Source of the DNA: Lachnospiraceae bacterium
GTDB taxonomy: Bacteria; Bacillota_A; Clostridia; Lachnospirales; Lachnospiraceae
Reading direction: 5' to 3'
DNA: 59,360 bases
NCBI GenBank assembly: GCA_017522685.1
Contig: JAFWYN010000024.1
Coordinates: forward strand, 1 to 59,360
Part shown: one piece after another, positions 18,047-27,053 of the stretch
Layout of the letters: every line of letters starts with the position of its first letter
Numbering within the stretch: the stretch's first letter is position 1
The notes under the pieces: model-generated
What the model was told of the DNA's origin: nothing
The model's input: the letters and a program-made list of their open reading frames with translations, nothing else
Database searches by the model: none
Made by a program: the position numbers and the translations under genes

Positions 18047-18888
18047 CAGCTTTCCACCTCCCTACGTCTGGTGATGAACAACTGCACCATGGCAATACCT
18101 GCTACAATCAGGAAAAACAAAACTGCCTTTGCCTGTCCTACTCCTTCAAAGCCCACCTTATCATAAAAGGTCTTATAAATATCCAAAGCCAGCATGGTGG
18201 TTTTGCCGGAAGGACCTCCTCCCGTCAGTGCCAAATTCTGGTCAAACATCTTAAAGGAATTGGAGATGGTTAAAAATAGACATATGGTGATGGAGGGCAT
18301 CATCATAGGCAGGGTGACACGAAATAGCGCCTGTAGCTTTCCCGCCCCGTCAATCTTTGCAGCCTCCAATACATCCCCGGATACATTCTGAAGACCTGCA
18401 ATATAAATCACCATAATATACCCTATCATCTGCCAGTTCATCAAAAGTATTAATCCCCAATATCCATACTTGGCATCCATCAACATCGTCACCCCAAAGC
18501 CTGACAACACCCCATTAATCATGGACTGCCAAATATAGCCCAATACAATGCCGCCTATCAGATTGGGCATAAAGAATACAGTTCGAAACAGATTTCTACC
18601 GGGAATCTGCCTTGTCAAAAGCAGCGCCAGAAGGAATCCGAACACATTAATGGTCACAACGGCCACCATGGCAAACAGCACCGTAAAACCAAGGGCACTC
18701 AGATAGCCTTTATTGGAAAATGCCTTTACATAATTGTCCAGGCCCACAAATTTTGCATTGGTGACTGTAGTAAACTTACAAAAGGACAGATACAGCCCCA
18801 TCAGAAAGGGAATCACAAAAGCGATGAAAAAAGCCATTAAAGTGGGCATTACAAAGAGTGGAAAATATTTTTTCATGGTTCGTTCCAT
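18046..18888 (-). CDS. Sugar ABC transporter permease, MalF type
   Basis: A 280-residue inner-membrane protein with six helices and the EAA loop GDVLEAAKIDGAGKLQALFRVTLPMMMP near residues 179-206. This is the first permease of a CUT1 sugar importer. It starts nine bases after GGAGG and lies 17 bases downstream of the substrate-binding protein gene. Together with MalG and the intracellular alpha-glucosidase upstream, the context suggests uptake of a maltose- or isomaltose-type oligosaccharide. Confidence 0.93.
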   Translation of the reverse strand: MERTMKKYFPLFVMPTLMAFFIAFVIPFLMGLYLSFCKFTTVTNAKFVGLDNYVKAFSNKGYLSALGFTVLFAMVAVVTINVFGFLLALLLTRQIPGRNLFRTVFFMPNLIGGIVLGYIWQSMINGVLSGFGVTMLMDAKYGYWGLILLMNWQMIGYIMVIYIAGLQNVSGDVLEAAKIDGAGKLQALFRVTLPMMMPSITICLFLTISNSFKMFDQNLALTGGGPSGKTTMLALDIYKTFYDKVGFEGVGQAKAVLFFLIVAGIAMVQLFITRRREVES

Positions 18889-18905
18889 TCAGCATTTCCT
18901 CCACT

Positions 18906-20240
18906 CTACTGCATCAGTATTTCTTTTTCAGCCTTCCACTGCTCCTGCATAAGCTTCACCACCTTATCCCATGACATGGTCCCTTGGGCATACTCCAACA
19001 AGGCACCGCCAAAAGCTTCCTTAAAGGTCTGACTCGGAAATGTGGTAAATATCCAGGGAATGGATCCTTTGCCGCTTTCCATGATTTCCAACATGGATTT
19101 TGCCAAAGGATCTGCCGGCTTCTCCTCCTCTGTAAAGGTGGTAAACGGTGCCACATTCATAAGCTTATTTACCATATAATCCTTACCGGTCTCAGAACTG
19201 ATTAACCAATAAACAAAATCCTCCGTAGCTTTCCTGTCTGCTTCCGATGCCTGGGAATTGATACAGAAATAATTCTCCGTTCCCACACAAAGACCTTGAT
19301 TCTCTTCTCCCTCAAAACCCATATATATGGGCAGGAAGCCGATGTTTTCTGCCTTTACTACATTGCCGTTTACCTCAGCAATCTGTCCCCATGCCCAGTT
19401 GCCGTTTTGTACCATGGCACACTGCCCCAGTGCAAATTCAGCCATGGAATCATTCACCCCTTTGCTTCCCAGCATTTTCGGTTCTGTAGTGGAATTCTTC
19501 AAATACAAATCAAAGATGTTCTTAAAATTCTCTTGAAAAACAAAGCTTAATTCCTCCGCATCAGACACACCGTTTTGCTGATACTCCGCATATACCGGCA
19601 GGTTGGCCAAATGGGTATGCCACCTCCAATCCTCTCCGGGCTGAAGGGATGTGGATGCAAATACCCCCTTTATCCCCAACTGCTCTTTCTTGGACTGCAT
19701 ATCTTCTGCTACTGCTTTCAAGGTTTCAAAACTATTGATTTCCTCTACCGCACCGACTTTTGCACCCTCCGTTGCAAAATATCGTTCCAGTATCTCTTTA
19801 TTGTAGATAATACCGTAGCCCTCCATGGTATAGGGGATGCCGTAAACGCTTCCGTCCGCACCCTTTATCGCCAGGTCCTTGTCACTTAAGGCCTGATAAA
19901 GCTGTGTATCCGACAAATCCGCACAGTAATCCTTCCATGCCTGATAACCGACAGGACCATTCACTTGAAACAGCGTGGGGGCATCCTTCTTTACGATTTC
20001 CGATTTCAGGGTGGATTCATAATTTCCTCCCGCTGCAGTCACCACTTTCACTTTAACACCTGTTTCCTGCTCATACACATCCGCAATCTCTTCCCAAACA
20101 GAAGCCACTTCCGGTTTAAAATTCATATAATACACACTGCCCGCTTCTTCCTGCTGCTTTTCTGCTGCATTACCGCATCCTGCCAACAAGGACATTGCCA
20201 CAGCCATACTAAGTATTTTCCCTAATCTTCCTGCTTTCAT
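18906..20240 (-). CDS. Sugar ABC transporter substrate-binding lipoprotein
   Basis: The 444-residue product has a lipoprotein signal peptide, with a basic start MKAGRLGKIL, a hydrophobic core and the lipobox LLAGC ending at about Cys 22. The rest is a family 1 extracellular solute-binding protein, with the inner-lobe segment GSVYGIPYTMEGYGIIYNKEIL near 140-161. It captures sugars outside the membrane for the two permeases downstream. I chose the ATG eight codons inside the longest reading frame because AAAGGAT precedes it directly. The ligand is probably a glucoside, as an alpha-glucosidase gene is next to it. Confidence 0.92.
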   Translation of the reverse strand: MKAGRLGKILSMAVAMSLLAGCGNAAEKQQEEAGSVYYMNFKPEVASVWEEIADVYEQETGVKVKVVTAAGGNYESTLKSEIVKKDAPTLFQVNGPVGYQAWKDYCADLSDTQLYQALSDKDLAIKGADGSVYGIPYTMEGYGIIYNKEILERYFATEGAKVGAVEEINSFETLKAVAEDMQSKKEQLGIKGVFASTSLQPGEDWRWHTHLANLPVYAEYQQNGVSDAEELSFVFQENFKNIFDLYLKNSTTEPKMLGSKGVNDSMAEFALGQCAMVQNGNWAWGQIAEVNGNVVKAENIGFLPIYMGFEGEENQGLCVGTENYFCINSQASEADRKATEDFVYWLISSETGKDYMVNKLMNVAPFTTFTEEEKPADPLAKSMLEIMESGKGSIPWIFTTFPSQTFKEAFGGALLEYAQGTMSWDKVVKLMQEQWKAEKEILMQ

Positions 20241-20310
20241 ATCTATCCTTTCCTCACCTTGCAATATCCTTCCGGGCAGATGTTTTCCAATAAAAAAACG
20301 ATACCAAGAG

Positions 20311-20334
20311 AAGGGGGAACTTTATCAGTTCCCC
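20311..20334 (-). terminator. Hairpin at the end of the alpha-glucosidase gene
   Basis: GGGGAAC (20314-20320) pairs with GTTCCCC (20328-20334), with the stop codon TGA in the loop. Only a weak T run follows on the minus strand, so it may reduce rather than block readthrough into the transporter genes. Confidence 0.5.
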
Positions 20335-22004
20335 TTTTGACATCTTACAACAACCACCTGGAAGGGTTTGATTACCAGTTTCTCATCCTTCCAATCAATC
20401 TGATCATTTGATAAAATGACTTCCGTCTCTTTTGTATCGTTAATTAAAATACTCTTTTCTTCTTCTGTAAAGTTACCCGCTATCAGAAAATCCTGCTTTT
20501 CTCCCCGCCTGTAATAAGCCATGAATCCCGGCTCCTCTTCCATATAGGGCTCCACCTCTCCATAAACCAAAGCATCCTCATATTCCGGATTTCTTCGCAA
20601 GTGTGAAAGCTTCCGATAATACTGCAACACACTATCTGGATTGACCTCCTGCTCCTTGGCATTGATACGGGTATAATTTGGATTAACTGCCAGCCAAGGC
20701 TTTCCTGTGGTGAAACCTGCATGTTCTGTATCATCCCACTGGAAAGGAGTTCGTGCATTATCTCTGGAGTACTGGCTAACGACCTTCATCGCCTCCTCCT
20801 TGGACAACCCCACCCGCATGCATTCTTCATATTCTGCAATGCTGCTGATATCATCTATCTGAGAAATATCCGCAAAGGTCATATTCTCCATACCCAGCTC
20901 CTGCCCTTGATAAACAAAAGGAATCCCCTTTAACAGGAAATACATGGTAGCTAAAAGCTTCTTTCCCTTGTCATTTCTGCCGGCTTTAGGCAGATAGTAG
21001 CTGACACCCCTGGGTTCGTCATGATTCTCTATGATATTGGAATACATACCGATTCCTTTTGCCTTTCGGGCACTGTTGAAGCAACACTTTTTATACTCGT
21101 CCACCGTAGGAATTCTACTGTCATACCAACCCTTGGGAGACTTGCCTTCATTGGTCTGGCTAAAATCAAACATGGTAGAGAAGTAACCGTTTTCACCCAT
21201 GAAATCAGGAAGTTCCTCTTCCTTTTCATTAAACACTTCTCCAACGGAAAAGGCATTGTATTTTTTAAAGGTTTCATCCCGCATTTCTCCTAAGAATTCA
21301 CCCACGCCCTTTGCATGGTTTACTACCACACTCATGTCGCAGGTACCGTCCGTTCTATCCGCCGGAAAATCACGGAAAGGCAACGGCTTCTTAATATTGA
21401 TAATGGCATCTACACGGTATCCGCCCAGGCCCTTTTCCAGCCACCAGTTCATCATTTTATAGATTTCCTGTCTCACCTTGGGATTCTCCCAATTCAAGTC
21501 CGGTTGCTTCTTATGGAAGGAGTGATAATAATACCAATCCGTCCCGGGCAATGGTTCCCACACAGAACCTCCGAAATAGGAACGCCAGTTACAGGGAAGC
21601 TTTCCGTTTTCTTTTTTGGCAAAATAGAAATACTTGCCATACTCTCCTTCCGGATCTTCACAAGCCTTTTTAAACCACTCATGTTCATCGGAGCAATGAT
21701 TTACCACCAAATCCATCAGCACTATGATGTCCCGCTTCTTGGCTTCCTTCAGCAGTTCTTCCATATCCTCCATGGTGCCAAACATAGGGTCTATCTGATA
21801 ATAATCCGCAATATCATATCCCTGGTCCGCACAGGGTGATACATATACCGGCGATATCCATAATATACCGATACCCAGCTTCTGTAAATAGTCCAAATGT
21901 TGGATAATCCCCCTCAAATCACCTATCCCGTCTCCATTGGTATCCTGAAAACTCTTAGGATAAATCTGATATGCTATTTGTTTATGCCACCATTTCTTTT
22001 CCAT
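20325..22004 (-). CDS. Alpha-glucosidase, glycoside hydrolase family 13 (oligo-1,6-glucosidase type)
   Basis: A 559-residue cytoplasmic GH13 enzyme that starts MEKKWWHKQIAYQIYPKSFQDTNGDGIGDLRGI, the usual start of this group. Conserved regions include DLVVNHCSDEHEWF, GYRVDAIINI (nucleophile aspartate), FSVGEVF (acid/base glutamate) and NIIENHDEPR. The region after the nucleophile (Ile-Ile-Asn) and overall similarity fit oligo-1,6-glucosidases and dextran glucosidases more than maltases, but specificity is not certain. Length is typical (about 555-560). It precedes the ABC importer genes on the same strand, so it would degrade the imported oligosaccharide. Confidence 0.93.
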   Translation of the reverse strand: MEKKWWHKQIAYQIYPKSFQDTNGDGIGDLRGIIQHLDYLQKLGIGILWISPVYVSPCADQGYDIADYYQIDPMFGTMEDMEELLKEAKKRDIIVLMDLVVNHCSDEHEWFKKACEDPEGEYGKYFYFAKKENGKLPCNWRSYFGGSVWEPLPGTDWYYYHSFHKKQPDLNWENPKVRQEIYKMMNWWLEKGLGGYRVDAIINIKKPLPFRDFPADRTDGTCDMSVVVNHAKGVGEFLGEMRDETFKKYNAFSVGEVFNEKEEELPDFMGENGYFSTMFDFSQTNEGKSPKGWYDSRIPTVDEYKKCCFNSARKAKGIGMYSNIIENHDEPRGVSYYLPKAGRNDKGKKLLATMYFLLKGIPFVYQGQELGMENMTFADISQIDDISSIAEYEECMRVGLSKEEAMKVVSQYSRDNARTPFQWDDTEHAGFTTGKPWLAVNPNYTRINAKEQEVNPDSVLQYYRKLSHLRRNPEYEDALVYGEVEPYMEEEPGFMAYYRRGEKQDFLIAGNFTEEEKSILINDTKETEVILSNDQIDWKDEKLVIKPFQVVVVRCQKGN

Positions 22005-22124
22005 CTGTCTTATCCTCTCGTTTATTTCCTACAGTTATATTTTTCTAACACTTTCTTACTATTATGTTTCCGAATCCGCTTAATATTCGCACTTGCTATT
22101 ATAACAAATTTCCAGATATTACAA

Positions 22125-22148
22125 AAGCGGATACCCGCGTATCCGCTT
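22125..22148. repeat. Perfect hairpin upstream of the alpha-glucosidase gene
   Basis: AAGCGGATAC and GTATCCGCTT (10 bases each) flank a CCGC loop. A short T-rich stretch follows on the minus strand, so it could be a second terminator for rubrerythrin. A further palindrome GGAGAATTGCTTCGCAATCTCC lies right beside it at about 22150-22171. Confidence 0.5.
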
Positions 22149-22215
22149 GGGAGAATTGCTTCGCAATCTCCTTAATCTCCACCACTTTACTCGCACAATT
22201 TCCTATTCCACCAAA

Positions 22216-22245
22216 AAGCGGCCATCCGCAAAAAGATGGCCGCTT
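22216..22245 (-). terminator. Terminator of the rubrerythrin gene
   Basis: AAGCGGCCATC (22216-22226) pairs perfectly with GATGGCCGCTT (22235-22245) around an 8-base loop; TTTTTGG follows on the minus strand, directly after the gene's stop codon. Confidence 0.85.
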
Positions 22246-22255
22246 CCTAATTTAC

Positions 22256-22795
22256 TTAGTAGTTTTCTTTTCTTACTTCAAAATAAGCCTGGGGATGATT
22301 ACATACAGGACAAACTTCCGGTGCTGCCACACTCACTACGATATGACCGCAGTTACGGCATTCCCAAACCTGTACGCCACTCTTTTCAAATACCTGCCTG
22401 GTTTCCACATTGTTTAATAATGCACGATATCTTTCTTCATGACTCTTTTCAATAGCAGCCACGCCACGGAACTTAGCCGCCAGCTCGGTAAAGCCTTCTT
22501 CCTCTGCATCACGAGCCATTCTGTCATACATATCAGTCCATTCAAAATTTTCACCCTCAGCTGCATGCTGTAAATTGGTAGCTGTATCGCCCAACTCACC
22601 CAATTCCTTAAACCACAGCTTTGCATGTTCCTTTTCATTGTCCGCAGTTTTTAAAAACAACTCTGCAATCTGTTCATAGCCTGCCTTCTTTGCTACGGAT
22701 GCAAAGTAGGTATACTTATTTCTTGCCTGTGACTCTCCTGCAAATGCTTCCCACAGGTTCTTCTCTGTTTTGGTACCGGCATACTTATTTGACAT
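22256..22795 (-). CDS. rbr: Rubrerythrin
   Basis: The 179-residue protein has the di-iron four-helix part (about 1-135) with the EXXH-type ligands in [15 protein letters not shown] and EKEHAKLWF and a second set in [13 protein letters not shown]. The C-terminal rubredoxin-like domain has two CXXC pairs, ECRNCGH and EVCPVCNH. Rubrerythrin reduces hydrogen peroxide in anaerobes, fitting a strictly anaerobic host. It has its own promoter (22845-22874) and terminator. Its length is slightly shorter than the classical 190, common in Clostridia. Confidence 0.96.
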   Translation of the reverse strand: MSNKYAGTKTEKNLWEAFAGESQARNKYTYFASVAKKAGYEQIAELFLKTADNEKEHAKLWFKELGELGDTATNLQHAAEGENFEWTDMYDRMARDAEEEGFTELAAKFRGVAAIEKSHEERYRALLNNVETRQVFEKSGVQVWECRNCGHIVVSVAAPEVCPVCNHPQAYFEVRKENY

Positions 22796-22844
22796 ATCTT
22801 ATCCCTCCTAAATTTACATAATTTGTGCCCCTAAGGCTGATTCC

Positions 22845-22874
22845 ATTATACTATTTTCATTTGCATTTTCGCAA
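22845..22874 (-). promoter_or_regulatory. Promoter of the rubrerythrin gene
   Basis: Minus-strand -35 TTGCGA (22874-22869) and -10 TATAAT (22850-22845) with an 18-base spacer, about 50 bases before the start codon. Confidence 0.65.
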
Positions 22875-22893
22875 GTAAAATTCTTATAAACAT

Positions 22894-22922
22894 TTGACGC
22901 AATTCTTTCCTGAATGTAAAAT
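22894..22922 (+). promoter_or_regulatory. Promoter of the GNAT gene
   Basis: -35 TTGACG (22894-22899) and -10 TAAAAT (22917-22922) with a 17-base spacer, divergent from the rubrerythrin promoter with only 19 bases between the two -35 boxes. Confidence 0.65.
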
Positions 22923-22954
22923 AAAAATATAAAAATCAAAAAGGAAGAACAACC

Positions 22955-23485
22955 ATGAAAGCACATAAACCCCAAAACTTATTACAATGGATTCACATAT
23001 TTATTCTTTATCATAAATCCTTCCCCAAGTGTGAAAAGAAGCCATTTTCACGAATTCTTTCCACCTATCGAAAAGGTAATGCCGATGTCTGGTATTTATC
23101 TTACAAAGGATACTTTGCCGGCCTGGCCATTACCATCAACAGTAAAGATACCATCTTACTGGATTATTATGCCATTTCTCCGCGTATGCGTGGACATGGT
23201 ATCGGTTCCCGAGTCCTTCGCAGCATGCAAAAGCACTATGCTCCCAAAGGGCTTCTTATCGAAATCGAAAGTTGCACCCCTGATGCTCCCAATCGGAAAG
23301 AACGTACCCGCCGAAAAGAATTTTATCTGCGCAACCGCATGGTCCCTCTGAACATCGATGTACTTCTTTTTGGTGTAGAAATGGAACTTCTTGGCTATAA
23401 TTGTCAGGTTGATTTCTCCAAATATCGTGCTATCTATGCTGAGAATTATGGAGAACTTTTGGCGAAAAATGTGAAAAAGCGATGA
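22955..23485 (+). CDS. GNAT-family N-acetyltransferase
   Basis: The 176-residue product contains the acetyl-CoA-binding region of GNAT enzymes near residues 72-100: LLDYYAISPRMRGHGIGSRVLRSMQK, with the RxxGxG/A pattern (RGHGIG). The substrate is unknown. A good AAGGAAG site precedes the start. It is a lone plus-strand gene divergent from rubrerythrin and convergent with a nuclease remnant, whose stop codon is three bases from its own. Confidence 0.85.
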   Translation: MKAHKPQNLLQWIHIFILYHKSFPKCEKKPFSRILSTYRKGNADVWYLSYKGYFAGLAITINSKDTILLDYYAISPRMRGHGIGSRVLRSMQKHYAPKGLLIEIESCTPDAPNRKERTRRKEFYLRNRMVPLNIDVLLFGVEMELLGYNCQVDFSKYRAIYAENYGELLAKNVKKR

Positions 23486-23488
23486 TGC

Positions 23489-23911
23489 CTACGGCATCTC
23501 CTGCATTTTTCTGCAAAACATTTCCTCCGACATATTTGCTCGTTTTGCAGCATCTTCCAATTTCAACAATCCATCCTTTACCAGACTACATAATGTTACC
23601 AGTATGCCTTCTTCTCTTCCTTCTTCTCTTTCATCTTCAAATGCCTTACACATATCCAATCCTCCTTCTTCCTGCGGAAACAATTTTAAACTCTTCTTCC
23701 CAATCAAAACACCCATGGTATCTATGGATATCTCATCCAGCGTTTTAAATCGTTCTTTATGTTCCAGATAGTACTGTTTCATAGCCTCCCGATCCTTACT
23801 ACGCTTAAATATGGCTATGATTTCACGTAGGCTGGTCTCGTAATTCTCTTCCTGTAAATCTTTTAGGTTATATATTCGTACCCGGCAATCTTTTAGAAGC
23901 TTTCTAATTTG
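23489..23911 (-). pseudogene. Remnant of a PD-(D/E)XK nuclease-type transposase (Rpn-like), 3' part only
   Basis: An open stretch of about 140 codons ends with the C-terminal part of the Rpn-type family: LREIIAIFKRSKDREAMKQYYLEHKERF, DEISIDTMGVLIG and the tail EDEREEGREEGILVTLCSLVKDGLLKLEDAAKRANMSEEMFCRKM. The frame is blocked by TAA at 23912-23914 and no start or N-terminal nuclease domain is left, whereas intact members are about 280-330 residues. A start at an internal ATG (23782) would give a 97-residue product with no catalytic domain. It is probably an inactive relic. Confidence 0.7.
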
Positions 23912-24085
23912 TTATGGGAAAAATATCGCTATCACTAAAAAATAACAAAAACAAACCCGCCACTTCAATTATTTTAAAGAGTAAAATGGCTGATTTGCCG
24001 CGAATGTGCCGATTGCACGTTACTTTAGATTACTCGATAAAATAATTGTAGGGCGGTACCTGCCTTTTGTCAAGATGTTCTTTCA

Positions 24086-24760
24086 TTATTCATGCTTCAG
24101 CTCAACCAAAACACTTCTGCACCATAATAATAATTTACTAAGCACCTTATCAAAATTATATTCTTCCGTTTCGGATATCTTTAAGGATATTTCCATAATA
24201 TCCTTATCCCGGCTTTCCAGTAAGGATATTAATTCCCTTTTGGTTACGCAGAACACTCCTGTTTTCAGGTAATACATATTCTGCAATATAAAGAATACGC
24301 CTTTGTACGTTAGCGGAAGCTTCTGATAGTTTGCCTCTCTATCAGCATGTATATATCTATGACATATTTCATGATAAAGATTACCAACACTTAACTTAAT
24401 AAAATTAGAAACGTCCTCTTTGCTGTATTCAGGAATCAACACCGCCAGCTTTCCGTAATAGTCCTTCGTGCTATGCAAAAGATGACACAACTCAAGAGGG
24501 TTCCATGCATTGAATTCGTCCATGCCACATATGAACCCACAAGATTTTTCATAATCCTGCATTTGCATAATAATTTCTCTATAAAGCTTCATATCATGTA
24601 AAGAAAGCTCCTTCAAAATTACCATAACATCTAAATCGCTGTTCTCTGTAGCTTCCATGCGCAAATAACTACCTTGCAAACCCACATATATTAATCTATC
24701 ACTAAATATATTTTTCAATGAAGCAATTAGTTCACTCATATATTCTTCTACTCTAAACAT
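24086..24760 (-). CDS. Nucleotidyltransferase-fold protein
   Basis: A 224-residue protein with a nucleotidyltransferase core near the N-terminus: GLQGSYLRMEATENSDLDVMVIL (about residues 28-50), which has the GSxxR and DxD signature of Pol-beta-type transferases. The C-terminal part is helical. Similar stand-alone proteins include aminoglycoside adenylyltransferase-like and toxin-like proteins, but the substrate is unknown. It overlaps the NUDIX hydrolase gene by 13 bases, so the two are almost certainly cotranslated. Confidence 0.75.
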   Translation of the reverse strand: MFRVEEYMSELIASLKNIFSDRLIYVGLQGSYLRMEATENSDLDVMVILKELSLHDMKLYREIIMQMQDYEKSCGFICGMDEFNAWNPLELCHLLHSTKDYYGKLAVLIPEYSKEDVSNFIKLSVGNLYHEICHRYIHADREANYQKLPLTYKGVFFILQNMYYLKTGVFCVTKRELISLLESRDKDIMEISLKISETEEYNFDKVLSKLLLWCRSVLVELKHE

Positions 24761-25212
24761 TCCGGGTCACCTACCTCTTCATTACCTAAATATACTTTAT
24801 AGGGCTTACCTTCATATAGGTTCATAATTTGCCTGCGTAGCTTAGATGGATAAAGTTTGGAATGATTTAGATTATGAATATCTATCCAGGCATATCCTAT
24901 TTGATTTGTATCTCTATGTAATACTGCATTCGGAATTTCTCTGATATATTCACACAAGAAAACCAAATCTACTCTGTGAAACGCTTCTCCATGAACCCCT
25001 TCTATTACAAATACCAGTTCTTTAGGAATCACTTCAATTGCCATTTCCTCTGCAACTTCTCTGCAAAGTGCATCAATGAGAAGTTCTTCTTCCTCCTGAC
25101 CCCCTCCCGGCATAATATACCACTCTTCGTCATTGTCTTTAATTCTGATTACAAGCATTTTCCCATCCTTCATAATCAATGCTTTTGCTGCGTTTCTAAT
25201 AGGTCTCTCCAT
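24748..25212 (-). CDS. NUDIX hydrolase
   Basis: The 154-residue product contains a near-canonical NUDIX box at about residues 36-59 (GGGQEEEELLIDALCREVAEEM), with the REVAEE metal-binding glutamates; the last glycine of the box is replaced by alanine. NUDIX enzymes hydrolyse nucleoside diphosphates linked to another group. The gene overlaps a nucleotidyltransferase gene, which suggests paired action on a nucleotide or a nucleotide-modified target. Promoter not clear. Confidence 0.85.
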   Translation of the reverse strand: MERPIRNAAKALIMKDGKMLVIRIKDNDEEWYIMPGGGQEEEELLIDALCREVAEEMAIEVIPKELVFVIEGVHGEAFHRVDLVFLCEYIREIPNAVLHRDTNQIGYAWIDIHNLNHSKLYPSKLRRQIMNLYEGKPYKVYLGNEEVGDPECLE

Positions 25213-25317
25213 ATTGTCTATGCACCTCTCTTTTATGTTTTATAAATAAATTTTAGGATCTTTTATGAAAAATGTATAGACTTGTAATTAATTATTTGAT
25301 ATACTGTATAATGAACT

Positions 25318-25340
25318 GTGCCCGGAATTCATCCGGGCAC
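25318..25340. terminator. Hairpin between the NUDIX and aspS2 genes
   Basis: GTGCCCGG and CCGGGCAC (8 bases each) flank a 7-base loop. TTTTATTG follows only on the plus strand; on the minus strand the T run is missing. It may nevertheless mark the end of the aspS2 transcript. Confidence 0.5.
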
Positions 25341-25375
25341 TTTTATTGTTTATAACTACTAAATATTCCCCCTAC

Positions 25376-26710
25376 TTAGGGAGTCCGGCGATTCACATCC
25401 CTGGGAAACAGGGTGGCATATCTGACATTCTCAAAGCCCAAAAGCTTTGCGGTCAGTCGCTCCAGTCCCAAGCCCATGCCACCATGAGGAGGCATGCCAT
25501 GTTTATGCATCATCAGATAACTTTCAAACAACTCAACGGTCATCCCCAGGCGTTTTAACTTAGCCACCTGTTCCTCGTATCCATGAATACGCTGACCACC
25601 GGTGGTCACTTCCAATCCGCGAAACAGTAAGTCGAAGCTTAATGTTTCTGCCGGATTTTCCTTAGATTCCATGGCATAAAAGGGTCTCTTTTTACTGGGA
25701 TAATGAGTCACAAATACAAATTCACTACCAAATTGTTTCTTAATCAGTTCACTTAACAACTTCTCCTCCTCCGGTTCAAAGTCTTCATAGTCCTTGATTT
25801 CCCTTCCGTAAGCCTTTGCCACCATTTCCTTTGCTTTCAAAAAGCGTACTCTCGGTATCTTTTCAATCACCGGAAGCTGTACCTTTAAAAGTTCCAATTC
25901 CTTGGAATAATGCTCCTGCAAATAACCAAGCATGAAAATTAACATCCTCTCTTCCATGTCCATGATTTCCTCGAAGCCGGTGATAAAGCCCATCTCAAAG
26001 TCCACACTGGTATATTCATTCAGATGTCTGGATGTATCATGCTTTTCAGCCCGGAATACCGGTGCAATCTCAAACACTCTTTCAAACACACCAACCATCA
26101 TTTGCTTGTAAAACTGCGGACTCTGTGCCAGAAAAGCTTCCTTTCCGAAATAGTCCAGCTTAAATATATTAGCTCCACCTTCTGCTCCGGCAGCTACAAT
26201 CTTAGGGGTGTGTACCTCTGTAAAATTCTTTCCGTACAAAAACTCACGAAAAGCCCTACCTATCCCTTCCTGCAATTTGAATATGGCTCTTTCCTTTTCA
26301 TTCCGAAGGGTAATGGGGCGGAAATTCAGCAAATTCTCAATGGAGGTATCCACCTTCTTTTGATTGATGACAATGGGAGTGCTTTCCGTAGGCACCGATA
26401 ATATTTCTACCTTTAAAAGCTGCAACTCATAACCCACTTTAGAGCGCTCCTCTGCCACTACCTTTGCCGTAAAAATCACGGTGCTTTCTTCCGTCAGACT
26501 TTCCAGAGGGAATTCACTGTACTCTGCACTGTATACTCCCTGTACCACACTACGTTTAGTTCGCAGCAGTACAAACGCAAAGTCACTCATCTTACGAATC
26601 TTATAGATACTGCCGTGAATCCTTATCACTTCACCAATGTAATTAACCAATTCCTCAGTTTCTACCTGTAATATTTCATTTTCAAAAATGTTTCTATTTT
26701 CCATACTCAT
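25376..26710 (-). CDS. aspS2: Archaeal-type aspartyl-tRNA synthetase, probably non-discriminating (Asp/Asn)
   Basis: The 444-residue protein has an N-terminal OB-fold anticodon domain (about 20-125) and a class II core with motif 2 (FRAEKHDTSRHLNEYTSVDFE, near 222-242) and motif 3 (GLGLERLTAKLLG). It lacks the large GAD insertion of ordinary bacterial AspRS (about 590 residues), so it is the archaeal type. In many Clostridia such enzymes charge tRNA-Asn with Asp for amidation by GatCAB. No gat genes are near. The gene follows a leader with an Asp-rich 19-residue peptide and intrinsic terminator (26854-27076), which suggests control by charging level. Confidence 0.9.
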   Translation of the reverse strand: MSMENRNIFENEILQVETEELVNYIGEVIRIHGSIYKIRKMSDFAFVLLRTKRSVVQGVYSAEYSEFPLESLTEESTVIFTAKVVAEERSKVGYELQLLKVEILSVPTESTPIVINQKKVDTSIENLLNFRPITLRNEKERAIFKLQEGIGRAFREFLYGKNFTEVHTPKIVAAGAEGGANIFKLDYFGKEAFLAQSPQFYKQMMVGVFERVFEIAPVFRAEKHDTSRHLNEYTSVDFEMGFITGFEEIMDMEERMLIFMLGYLQEHYSKELELLKVQLPVIEKIPRVRFLKAKEMVAKAYGREIKDYEDFEPEEEKLLSELIKKQFGSEFVFVTHYPSKKRPFYAMESKENPAETLSFDLLFRGLEVTTGGQRIHGYEEQVAKLKRLGMTVELFESYLMMHKHGMPPHGGMGLGLERLTAKLLGFENVRYATLFPRDVNRRTP

Positions 26711-26853
26711 AATCTCCTTTTTATTATTTTCTTACTCTCATACTCTTTATAGCACATCTTTTATCCATGCGGACATCGTCCTTATGTCCCATACCATCAC
26801 AACCTTTCTGCGAAAACTGTATCAACCACCTCGCAACTGCTGTTACAACGCGC

Positions 26854-26887
26854 AAAAAAGACCACACGAGTATATACCCATGTGGTC
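26854..26887 (-). terminator. Intrinsic terminator in the aspS2 leader
   Basis: The hairpin at 26860-26887 has 12 continuous pairs, including two G-U pairs, around an AUAU loop; six T residues follow on the transcript strand (26859-26854). It lies 144 bases before aspS2, so expression needs readthrough. Its 5' arm can also pair with an upstream segment (26944-26955), giving an alternative antiterminator. Confidence 0.85.
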
Positions 26888-26993
26888 CTACTTACATTTC
26901 TTTATAAGGCAATTCTGTTGCCCTTCTAAAACTGTAAACATCTCACACAGGTACAACACGAATAGCGCTTGTACCTGCGGAAGTTATTCCCAG

Positions 26994-27053
26994 CTACAAG
27001 CGCTGCCTATCATCGTCCCTATTCAGTTGAACACACTGAATATTTATTTGCAT
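26994..27053 (-). CDS. Candidate leader peptide of aspS2, 19 residues
   Basis: The peptide is MQINIQCVQLNRDDDRQRL. ATG at 27053 follows AGAGG by eight bases, and TAG is at 26996-26994. It carries three consecutive Asp codons (GAC GAT GAT, 27017-27009) preceded by an Asn codon two positions earlier, directly upstream of an aspartyl-tRNA synthetase. It also has four Gln and three Arg codons, so composition alone is not proof. It starts about 23 bases into the predicted transcript. A short inverted repeat (ATTCAGT/ACTGAAT, 27041-27021) lies inside it and could pause RNA polymerase while translation begins. Confidence 0.6.
   Translation of the reverse strand: MQINIQCVQLNRDDDRQRL

Noticed and set aside
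25304..25345. Tiny plus-strand RNA with a TATAAT box directly before a hairpin and T run
   Set aside because: The -35 is poorly spaced and the predicted RNA would be about 30 bases; more likely a terminator hairpin with chance AT-rich sequence.
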